Positions 1 through 5,166 of a stretch of 7,038 bases of DNA are shown piece after piece (the first letter of the stretch is position 1; every line of letters starts with the position of its first letter). This DNA comes from an uncultured Flavobacteriales bacterium (GTDB taxonomy: Bacteria > Bacteroidota > Bacteroidia > Flavobacteriales > Crocinitomicaceae). Below the pieces are notes generated by a model that searched no databases, was not told the origin of the DNA, and was given only the letters and a program-made list of their open reading frames with translations. The translations under genes and the position numbers were made by a program. The stretch is taken from the NCBI GenBank assembly GCA_946479125.1, contig CAMLET010000167.1, forward strand, positions 1 through 7,038, in the 5' to 3' direction.

Positions 1-1
1 A

Positions 2-1351
2 GCAACACTCATTACCAAATATTCACCGCCGGAAACGTACAACAAACTTCTGCTCCAAAAAATTGCTCCTTCTGGAATGACTATCTGGGAAGAAAACTAC
101 GAACATCCAACTTACGACCAGTTTTTCCTGAGAAGCGGTGGAATGGATCAAAACGGAAACACGTATTTTTCCGGACAAGTTACCGTAAGCCAATCGGATG
201 CAGCGTGGTTTGTGATCAGCTTTGACGCAAACGGACAAGAGCGCTGGTCAACCGAAATTGTAGAAAACCTCTATACTTCAGGATATGCTCAATACGCTGT
301 CACTGATAATAACGGAGATACTTACGTCAGCGGAAGTGTAAATGATAACAATGGGTTTTCAGCAGGAACAATTGTAAAATACGATCAGGCTGGAACGGAA
401 GAATGGGTGAAATACGACGTGAATAACTACGCTTATGGTGCTGATATGATTATTGCTGCGAATAATGATTTGATAGCTTGTGATGGTCAATACGAAATCA
501 CACGCTTTGCTCCCGACGGTCAGGAACTTTGGAGTACACCAGACACCGCAGCATTCGTTTATGTAACACCAAAACTTGCAGAAGCACCAGATGGAAGCAT
601 TTACGCCATTTCCTTTTTGAACTATAGCTATTCATTGAAAAAGCTAAACGCGGGCGGCGTATTTCTATGGAACGAAACTGACTTTGCACAAAACCTGGTG
701 TTTGGAGACAATTCTCTAGGGCTGAATACAGACAGTCAGAACTTCATTTACCTTACCGGAATCAACTCAACGGATCAAAACGAATACCTAACTGCGGTTT
801 TTAAATACGATCCGAATGGCAACGAAGTGTGGCGTCAGGAATTCTCTGCTGAAACCTATGATGTAACGGATCTTTTGCTCCTTGATAACGATCAGCCCGT
901 ACTTGCGGCTTATGAATATACCAATGGTCCATACTACACAGCCGTTTATTTATTGAACGGGCAAAACGGAAATATTGTAGACGAAGACACCATCACCAAC
1001 GGCGGAACGCAGCACCACTTGTTGTTCAATGAAGGTGGATTGTATTTAGCCGGATCAGCGGATTATTCTACAGCACTTGCAAAGTATGAAGGCTCACTTA
1101 ACATCAATGAAAACAACACGAACGAACAAGTATTGGTTTACCCTAATCCGTTTACAGATGAAATTACGGTACAAAGCACTTTGGAAAATGCCACTTTTGA
1201 GTGTACAGATCTATCAGGAAAAGTAATCTCAACCGGAAACCTGAATTTTGAAACAACGATTTCATTATCTGGTCTTGCTCCAGGAATGTATAATTTGGTT
1301 GTACGCTTGGAGAATGGGAATATGGTGAATAAGAGGATTGTGAAGTCTTAA
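2..1351 (+). CDS. Secreted beta-propeller-like protein with T9SS type A sorting domain (5' end missing)
   Basis: The reading frame is already open at base 2 with no stop or convincing start before it, so the gene begins upstream; the ATG at 77 lies inside a repeat and is internal. The visible 449 residues hold about seven degenerate units of 45-60 residues, each built as a YvsG-type strand, then a K/RYD-x-nG-x-E-x-W strand (for example FDANGQERW, YDQAGTEEW, FAPDGQELW, YDPNGNEVW). This pattern is typical of SBBP-like beta-propeller repeats. From about residue 377 there is a T9SS type A sorting domain: VYPNPF, then DLSGKVI, LSGLAPGMYNLVV and a basic tail KRIVKS. Such domains carry proteins across the outer membrane through the type IX secretion system and are then usually removed. 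The product is therefore probably cell-surface or released. The substrate or ligand cannot be read from the sequence. The Asp/Asn/Gly-rich, cysteine-poor composition fits an exported repeat protein. A hairpin terminator follows the stop. Confidence 0.9.
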   Translation, partial: ATLITKYSPPETYNKLLLQKIAPSGMTIWEENYEHPTYDQFFLRSGGMDQNGNTYFSGQVTVSQSDAAWFVISFDANGQERWSTEIVENLYTSGYAQYAVTDNNGDTYVSGSVNDNNGFSAGTIVKYDQAGTEEWVKYDVNNYAYGADMIIAANNDLIACDGQYEITRFAPDGQELWSTPDTAAFVYVTPKLAEAPDGSIYAISFLNYSYSLKKLNAGGVFLWNETDFAQNLVFGDNSLGLNTDSQNFIYLTGINSTDQNEYLTAVFKYDPNGNEVWRQEFSAETYDVTDLLLLDNDQPVLAAYEYTNGPYYTAVYLLNGQNGNIVDEDTITNGGTQHHLLFNEGGLYLAGSADYSTALAKYEGSLNINENNTNEQVLVYPNPFTDEITVQSTLENATFECTDLSGKVISTGNLNFETTISLSGLAPGMYNLVVRLENGNMVNKRIVKS

Positions 1352-1392
1352 GAACAAAATGATAACGGGGGAAGCTTAGGCTTTCCCGTTTT
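1324..1392 (+). repeat. Direct repeat 1, left copy (gene tail plus terminator)
   Basis: This stretch, the last nine codons of the T9SS gene plus its terminator, recurs at 2248-2315. Exact blocks are ATTGTGAAGTCTTAA (1337-1351 and 2261-2275), ATGATA (1359-1364 and 2284-2289) and TTAGGCTTTCCC (1376-1387 and 2300-2311), with scattered substitutions and small gaps between them. The two copies lie about 924 bases apart and bracket the hydroxylase gene. Confidence 0.8.
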
Positions 1393-1395
1393 TTT
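1364..1395 (+). terminator. Rho-independent terminator after the T9SS protein gene
   Basis: AACGGGGGAAGC (1364-1375) pairs with GCTTTCCCGTT (1380-1390) around a TTAG loop, with one bulged G and one G-U pair, and is followed by a run of seven T (1389-1395). It begins 12 bases after the TAA of the upstream gene. The stop codon of the opposing hydroxylase gene lies at its right edge (1394-1396), so the hairpin may serve both convergent genes, although the minus-strand exit has only a weak T run. A degenerate copy recurs at about 2289-2312. Confidence 0.85.
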
Positions 1396-2155
1396 AAATG
1401 AATGATTTTGATTCTCTTGTCCTACCAACGAAATTATACAAAGGCGCAAGAGCTACAGCAGAAATCTTTGCGAAAAAATGAAGGATTGATAAAGGAAGAA
1501 AAAGGCTGTAAAACCAAATGGGAGATTTCTTCGCTACTGATTGAAGCGATAATGCCGCCAACACATTTCCACAAATCCATCTTTTTCGATGCACGAATTC
1601 TGGTCGGATAATGTCTAAAAGCAAAATATAGCGGTCTTGATTGGAATGATTCCAGCCTGAATGCTCAAAACCATCACAAAACACCAACGCTTTTCCTTCT
1701 TCCCAAGAGCGAGAAACACCGTTTACTTTAAATCCAACATCTGGCAATTGACCAGGAATGGTTAAGCCCAAATGCACACGTACACTTGCATTGGTTTCTC
1801 CAAAATGCGGTGTAATCTGGGCGTTCTTCTCCAACAAATTAAAGGAAGCCGACACCAATCCTGGAACCTGTTTCAACACTTCCGACGTTACAGGGAAATT
1901 CCGAATATTCCTATGAAACTCAACGCCCCAAGTCATCAATGGCATGGTCTTCCACAAACCATGGTAATTGACCTTTTGATCTTTCTCAGAAGGTGCGAGT
2001 TGTGGATTAGATGAAATATGCGCATCAAGTTCCTCTTTAATGGCCAACCCATTTTTCTCAATCGCTTCCACCCAGCAAAAATCCTCCTTTTCGTAAAAAG
2101 CAGGTTCGTTTCCCGTATAAGCCTTGATATTAAATATGGAATACCAAATTTTCAT
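1394..2155 (-). CDS. Aspartyl/asparaginyl beta-hydroxylase-like Fe(II)/2-oxoglutarate dioxygenase
   Basis: The 253-residue product resembles the AspH/LpxO-like beta-hydroxylase family (Asp_Arg_Hydrox type), which uses Fe(II), O2 and 2-oxoglutarate to hydroxylate a peptide side chain or a lipid acyl chain. Visible family landmarks are TPHFGETNASVRVHL at about 115-129 (iron-ligand His117, conserved Arg126), then GFEHSGWN at 162-169 (second ligand His165), and Arg175 of DRYILLLDIIRP, the usual 2-oxoglutarate contact region. As in AspH there is no acidic third iron ligand at the usual place. After residue 190 the chain becomes strongly hydrophobic (about 192-205 and 213-244), which suggests membrane attachment at the C-terminus; this is inferred. 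The start is the ATG at 2155; no clear ribosome binding site or TAnnTTTG promoter was found upstream. The gene stands alone, convergent with the T9SS gene and bracketed by the 1324/2248 direct repeat. The substrate is unknown. Confidence 0.85.
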   Translation of the reverse strand: MKIWYSIFNIKAYTGNEPAFYEKEDFCWVEAIEKNGLAIKEELDAHISSNPQLAPSEKDQKVNYHGLWKTMPLMTWGVEFHRNIRNFPVTSEVLKQVPGLVSASFNLLEKNAQITPHFGETNASVRVHLGLTIPGQLPDVGFKVNGVSRSWEEGKALVFCDGFEHSGWNHSNQDRYILLLDIIRPEFVHRKRWICGNVLAALSLQSVAKKSPIWFYSLFLPLSILHFFAKISAVALAPLYNFVGRTRESKSFI

Positions 2156-2247
2156 GATTCGATCCAGGTTATTGTTGGTGGATGGATAAAGCGTAATTGA
2201 AGTAAGATTTCTAAACGGTGGTTGCGGGGTTTTATTGGGTGTGGGTT

Positions 2248-2315
2248 GGTTAATAAAAGAATTGTGAAGTCTTAATAAACGATATGATAGCAGGGAAGTT
2301 TAGGCTTTCCCATTT
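2248..2315 (+). repeat. Direct repeat 1, right copy: relic of a T9SS gene tail and its terminator
   Basis: In the frame ending at the TAA of 2273-2275 this copy encodes V-N-K-R-I-V-K-S-stop, the same eight residues that end the T9SS protein. The three codon differences (GTT/GTG, AAA/AAG, AGA/AGG) are all silent. Upstream the frame is open only to a stop at 2198-2200 and shows no convincing sorting domain, so this looks like the stub of a lost or rearranged paralogous gene. The following hairpin is decayed: GGGAAG and CTTTCCC remain but the T run is gone. The stop codon of the minus-strand gene at 2300 lies inside the hairpin. Confidence 0.7.
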
Positions 2316-2653
2316 ATCAATTCAAAATATTCTTCTCTCACATCTTCATCAATTTCCACTCCGAATTGTCCGCCATACAGTCGATCCTGTCTATCTTTTC
2401 TTGGTCCCGAAATCCAGAATTCATCACCATTATCCATATCAACATAATTCGCTTTGAAGCCCATTCCTTTCAAACTTTGGAACCTGCGATTTCTATAATA
2501 AAACGTTCTTCCCGTTTTTGAGAAGTACACTCTTCCTATTCTGGCTTCTCCCTCAAGGCCTGAGGACTTATCTTCCACGTACATTATTCTTGAATTCTCT
2601 AATTTGAATTCAGAAGGCATTTCGTCTGTAATCATGTCATTATTATCGGTCAT
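2300..2653 (-). CDS. Small conserved Bacteroidota protein (family often mislabelled DXP synthase)
   Basis: The core RIMYVEDKSSGLEGEARIGRVYFSKTGRTFYYRNRRFQSLKGMGFKANY-D-NGDEFWISG-K-DR-YGG-VEIDEDVREEY, described here by its blocks, matches a short single-domain family that I recall as common in Bacteroidota. Database entries sometimes carry the name 1-deoxy-D-xylulose-5-phosphate synthase, but the protein is far too short for that enzyme and has no thiamine-diphosphate motif. The function is unknown. Conserved basic, Tyr and Trp residues in an all-beta-looking chain suggest a small binding domain; this is inferred. I prefer the ATG at 2653 (117 residues) over the ATG at 2692 (130 residues), because the extra N-terminal stretch is not part of the core and reads like translated leader; starts at 2635 or 2620 are also possible. 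The last codons and the stop lie in the degenerate copy of the T9SS terminator. Confidence 0.75.
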   Translation of the reverse strand: MTDNNDMITDEMPSEFKLENSRIMYVEDKSSGLEGEARIGRVYFSKTGRTFYYRNRRFQSLKGMGFKANYVDMDNGDEFWISGPRKDRQDRLYGGQFGVEIDEDVREEYFELINGKA

Positions 2654-2698
2654 AAGGAATAAATTAATTTGGTAGTTATCGAAAAATCGCAATGCGTT

Positions 2699-2803
2699 TC
2701 ATGACTCAATAATAGCAAAAATTTCAATTCCTGCCAGTGCACTTCCGCAGTCAACCTCAATACAATCCCGACGATCCGCTTCGTTACTGTCGGAGCCAGT
2801 CAT
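2699..2803 (-). CDS. Possible 34-residue acidic peptide ORF, or gene remnant
   Basis: An ATG at 2803 opens a 34-codon frame with the sequence MTGSDSNEADRRDCIEVDC then GSALAGIEIFAIIES and a TGA at 2699-2701. The composition is protein-like: an acidic N-terminal half with two Cys and a hydrophobic C-terminal half. The same frame is open further upstream, through the direct-repeat copy at 2797-2834, to a stop near 2860, so it could be the tail of a broken gene. The ATG lies inside that repeat, and the other repeat copy has TTG at the equivalent place. No ribosome binding site or homologue is recognised. It may be chance. Confidence 0.25.
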   Translation of the reverse strand: MTGSDSNEADRRDCIEVDCGSALAGIEIFAIIES

Positions 2804-2834
2804 GTGAATAATGGTAGTGCTTTTCAAGTATAGT
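2797..2834 (+). repeat. Direct repeat 2, left copy
   Basis: CAGTCA then GTGAATAATGGTAGTGC and TTTTCAAGTATAGT recur at 4487-4531. The two copies differ by one substitution (T/A at 2803) and by seven extra bases, GTTTCGC, in the right copy. They lie about 1.69 kb apart and bracket the two minus-strand accessory genes. The repeat is too long and too diverged for a typical fresh transposon target duplication. Confidence 0.8.
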
Positions 2835-2850
2835 GAGTTTTGTGCTTGAT

Positions 2851-3273
2851 CTATTTGGTGTTAGGTGTATTTAACTCATTGATTTCCTTTTTTACTGTAT
2901 ACTCGTTTTGAGTCTCCCATATACAATACTCTGTTAAGCTTTCATTTATTCCAATAATAAAATGCCGATGCCCATTGTACCATGTATCAGGCTTTTTGGA
3001 TTCAAACCATTGTCTTAATTTATGTAATCCAATTTCAAGAAGGAATCTTTTTATTTGATTGTTTTCATTGATTTCTACTGCGTACAATATGATTCGCCAC
3101 TCGTCCAATGGATTTGAATAAGTTCCAGAAACGATTCTCCTAAATTGTAAAAGATCTTTTGAATCACCTTTCATATACCGACTAGTCCATCCCGGAATAA
3201 AAAGTCCTATTCGACGACCTTTTTCTTTATCAAATGATATGGATAAATCCTCGTAAATTTCAATTCCACTCAT
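2851..3273 (-). CDS. Hypothetical protein, first gene after the left repeat; cassette-like 3' end
   Basis: I do not recognise this protein. From the ATG at 3273 it has 140 residues, beginning MSGIEIYEDLSISFDKEKG. The chain looks soluble, mixed alpha/beta, with a Trp/Tyr/His-rich stretch (RQWFESKKPDTWYNGHRHFIIGINES) and no signal peptide or transmembrane segment. The frame is open to a TTG at 3393 (180 residues), but that N-terminal extension has low-complexity Ile/Thr runs, begins with a non-ATG codon next to the cassette-like junction and is less likely to be translated. The protein ends NTPNTK-stop, and its 3' DNA shares 13 bases with the 3' end of the upstream lipoprotein gene. Both genes point the same way, and the junction between them (about 157 bases to this ATG) carries an attC-like site. 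No promoter was found. Confidence 0.65.
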   Translation of the reverse strand: MSGIEIYEDLSISFDKEKGRRIGLFIPGWTSRYMKGDSKDLLQFRRIVSGTYSNPLDEWRIILYAVEINENNQIKRFLLEIGLHKLRQWFESKKPDTWYNGHRHFIIGINESLTEYCIWETQNEYTVKKEINELNTPNTK

Positions 3274-3394
3274 TGACTCAGATATTTGTTTTGGTCCAAT
3301 CGAGTGGGTCAATCCATTATTCGGTTTAGATCTATGATGAGTTTTTATCAAGATAATAATTGTAATTGTTTGTAACGTTTTCCAAATAGGCAAA

Positions 3395-3448
3395 GGTGCT
3401 TAACAAATCTTATACTTTTTTCGCTTTTGCTTATTTGGTGTTAGTAGC
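3395..3448 (-). other. attC-like cassette junction between the two accessory genes
   Basis: On the minus strand the lipoprotein gene ends GCTACTAACACCAAATAA. About 20 AT-rich bases follow, then AAGTATAAGATTT and GTTAAGCACC. GTTAAGC fits the integron R' core GTTRRRY; TACTAAC fits the R'' core RYYYAAC except at its first base. TAAC-acc-AAAT can pair with ATTT-GTTA, leaving a three-base bulge, as attC hairpins have extrahelical bases. The GTTAGTAGC at the start of the lipoprotein unit is the exact reverse complement of its terminal GCTACTAAC, as expected for a cassette inserted in linear form. The stems are AT-rich and short, so this remains a hypothesis. Confidence 0.4.
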
Positions 3449-4372
3449 TGGTTCATTTTCGTTAATTGGTGGAAGGAATTGAATCGTTTGCTCTATTGGC
3501 GGTATTTGTAAGTTTGCTTTAAACTTCAAAGTCTTATTGGTTTTCTCAAGTTTTGATTTTTCGGCCATCAAAAATAATTCACGCATCAACTCATTCATTT
3601 TGTTCTGAAACTCTCCAGGGTAACCATAAAAATAAAATTCTCTATTATTTACTTTTAGCTTAACAACTGCTTCAGGAGCGTCAATCGGTGTTGTGAAAAT
3701 TGTAGAATCGTTTTTCAGGTTCAAATATGAAATGAAATCTTCCACTTTTCGTATGTCGTTCTTGGTTAATTTCCCTTTGTAAAAACCTGTTTTCTTGCAG
3801 TAGCTCGAGCAATGAAATTTGAAAAATCGATCCTTGTATAACTCAAGATTAAACTCTGGACATGTACCATAACATGAAGATGATGCAATACTTATATAAC
3901 CAAAGTCGATTTTTTTCTTCTTTTTACTTTTTTGATTGGTCAGTCTTATGATTTTGGATTTATCGAACTGTCCATAGCTCATTTTGTATTTGATTGGGAA
4001 ATATCCACGAATACATTTAATCAGAATTTGGGTAGAATCCATTTTTGTTATTACTCCTAAAAATTGATCACTAACTCTTTTTTGATATTTACCTCCTCCT
4101 TGGGAAACATAAGATGTCTGGAAAATACGGAGTGTGTCTTTTTTAATTGTATACTCTCCAAGATTATCATAATTCATGCTCACCTCAGTTGAATCAAAAA
4201 TTATGAAGTTATCCGTAAAGTTTCGGATACTATCTGGCATCGATGGTGAATCATAAATCCAGACCTCTTTAGTAAAGTCAAAATTGTGGGCCTTTTTGTT
4301 GTTTGAGCAGCATCCTGAAATAATCAATCCAACTAACAATAAAATTTTGATGAAACTTAATTTCTTGATCAT
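3431..4372 (-). CDS. Lipoprotein with DUF6438-like domain
   Basis: The 313-residue product starts MIKKLSFIKILLLVGLIISGCC: a basic N-terminus, a hydrophobic core and the lipobox IISG-Cys21, so it should be exported by Sec, lipidated by Lgt and cut by LspA, and sit on the cell envelope. Residues 30-135 form an N-terminal part with FLGVITKMDSTQILIK, reminiscent of small lipocalin-like or DUF-type lipoprotein domains. After a lysine run (KSKKKKKID, about 148-156) comes a DUF6438-like domain at about 157-272: IASSSCYGTCPEFNLELYKD (Cys167, Cys171), more Cys at 188 and 192, GFYKGKLTKNDIRKVEDFI and a YPGEF loop. The four cysteines could form two disulfides. The tail (about 280-313) is Pro/Asn/Thr-rich and ends NTK. 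The function is unknown. A weak promoter candidate upstream is TTG (4434-4436, read on minus), then 19 bases, then TATATAAA. The ATG at 4372 is clear. The gene looks more AT-rich than its flanks, consistent with transfer. Confidence 0.8.
   Translation of the reverse strand: MIKKLSFIKILLLVGLIISGCCSNNKKAHNFDFTKEVWIYDSPSMPDSIRNFTDNFIIFDSTEVSMNYDNLGEYTIKKDTLRIFQTSYVSQGGGKYQKRVSDQFLGVITKMDSTQILIKCIRGYFPIKYKMSYGQFDKSKIIRLTNQKSKKKKKIDFGYISIASSSCYGTCPEFNLELYKDRFFKFHCSSYCKKTGFYKGKLTKNDIRKVEDFISYLNLKNDSTIFTTPIDAPEAVVKLKVNNREFYFYGYPGEFQNKMNELMRELFLMAEKSKLEKTNKTLKFKANLQIPPIEQTIQFLPPINENEPATNTK
3440..3448. repeat. Inverted repeat bounding the lipoprotein gene, left arm
   Basis: GTTAGTAGC here is the exact reverse complement of GCTACTAAC at 4395-4403. 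The arms lie at the 3' end of the lipoprotein coding sequence and 22 bases upstream of its start codon, as R''/R' core pairs do in an integron cassette. Confidence 0.5.
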
Positions 4373-4394
4373 GGTTCGGGTGTTAATGTTACTT

Positions 4395-4403
4395 GCTACT
4401 AAC
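4395..4403. repeat. Inverted repeat bounding the lipoprotein gene, right arm
   Basis: GCTACTAAC is the partner of 3440-3448. Seven bases further right is TATACTT (4411-4417); the junction at 3395-3404 likewise has TAAC then six bases then TATACTT (3411-3417). The shared layout suggests that both are ends of the same kind of recombination site. Confidence 0.5.
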
Positions 4404-4486
4404 TTATTTATATACTTACCTTCTAATCGTTTACAACCGACATCTCCAGGCTCTAATCCTAATGAAAATCCAGATAATCAATCTAG

Positions 4487-4531
4487 CAGTCAAGTGAATA
4501 ATGGTAGTGCGTTTCGCTTTTCAAGTATAGT
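4487..4531 (+). repeat. Direct repeat 2, right copy
   Basis: This is the longer partner of 2797-2834, with the additional GTTTCGC after GTAGTGC, which creates a small GCG-TTT-CGC palindrome. On the minus strand both copies read ACTATACTT, then GAAAAGC. This copy lies 40 bases before the start of the helical protein gene. Confidence 0.8.
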
Positions 4532-4571
4532 AAAAAATCCATTATCTCATTCAGTCCGTTATTTTTGTTCA

Positions 4572-5132
4572 ATGGAAATTTCTTCTATCATTTACAACCC
4601 ATCATTATCCGGAAAAGATTTTGTGCTCGAGTTTCGTAGTACACGCGATTTCCCGCAGGCCATTGCGTTGATGGAGAAAGATGAACGCTTGCGTAATGAG
4701 ATTTTTCAGACGGTTCTGGAGAAGGAATATCCGCTTCCCGAATACAGTGCCTGGCTGGCAGGACATTACTTTATGAAAAACAAGCTGCAGCTGACGGATT
4801 ACTGGTGTAACTTTTTTGTGGATGAATTGCTGCGTACGGATAATCATACAAGCCAGCGAAATCTGAGTATGATTCTCAATCATTTTAAAGGCGATCTTTC
4901 GGAACGTTCCGATCTTCTGGATCAATTGTTTGCCTTTCTAACTCTCCCCGATTCTCTCCCAGCTTTGCGCATTCATGCACTCCGAAACATTGAACTTCAT
5001 TACCTGAAAAAATACCCGGAACTGTTAAATGAATTATTTTCGGCAATGGAAATGCTTCAGGAACAGACATTGCCGTCTGTGAGATCGATGATTCGGAATT
5101 TTAATAAAAAATACAGAAGTAGTTCACGATAG
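4572..5132 (+). CDS. HEAT/ARM-like helical repeat protein of Bacteroidota type
   Basis: The 186-residue product begins MEISSIIYNPSLSGKDFV and is almost entirely amphipathic helix, with helical hairpins such as WLAGHYFMKN, CNFFVDELLR, QRNLSMILNHF, LLDQLFAFLTLPDSLPALRIHALRNIELHYLKKYPELLNEL and SVRSMIRNFNKKYR, given here as separate blocks. The layout resembles a Bacteroidota family of about 190 residues, sometimes labelled adenylosuccinate lyase although it has no lyase signature (my recollection of the family). A protein-protein interaction scaffold in the cytoplasm is the likely role; there is no signal peptide. The frame extends back to 4284, but that part runs over the start of the opposing lipoprotein gene, the repeat and a Pro/Ser/Asn-rich stretch, so I take the ATG at 4572 as the start. 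The peptidase gene follows after 34 bases on the same strand and may be co-transcribed. The accessory module may have replaced the gene's original upstream region. Confidence 0.75.
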   Translation: MEISSIIYNPSLSGKDFVLEFRSTRDFPQAIALMEKDERLRNEIFQTVLEKEYPLPEYSAWLAGHYFMKNKLQLTDYWCNFFVDELLRTDNHTSQRNLSMILNHFKGDLSERSDLLDQLFAFLTLPDSLPALRIHALRNIELHYLKKYPELLNELFSAMEMLQEQTLPSVRSMIRNFNKKYRSSSR

Positions 5133-5166
5133 TAAGATCGAGAATACTTCGCAATAAACATAGAAA

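Noticed and set aside
23..689. Minus-strand open frames inside the T9SS protein gene
   Set aside because: The plus frame shows clear repeats and a sorting domain; the antisense frames show nothing.
1402..2200. Three plus-strand open frames opposite the hydroxylase gene
   Set aside because: They are antisense to a well-recognised enzyme with conserved motifs, and their products have no recognisable features.
2768..2793. CCGAC ... GTCGG inverted repeat
   Set aside because: A five-base stem with a 16-base loop and no T run is too weak to call as a terminator or site.
3274..3393. N-terminal extension of the orphan protein to a TTG start at 3393
   Set aside because: It uses a non-ATG start, has low-complexity Ile/Thr content and runs into the cassette-like junction; the ATG at 3273 gives a cleaner protein.
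2797..4531. Insertion sequence or transposon with target duplications
   Set aside because: No transposase or terminal inverted repeats are present, and the flanking repeat is long and imperfect, unlike usual target duplications.
4560..4567. TATTTTTG, an exact match to the Bacteroidota -7 element TAnnTTTG
   Set aside because: It lies only four bases before the ATG at 4572 and has no TTG element about 19-21 bases upstream, so transcription would begin at or inside the start codon.
4284..4571. Upstream extension of the helical protein frame
   Set aside because: It overlaps the opposing lipoprotein start and the repeat, and its composition does not match the helical fold; treated as chance open frame.
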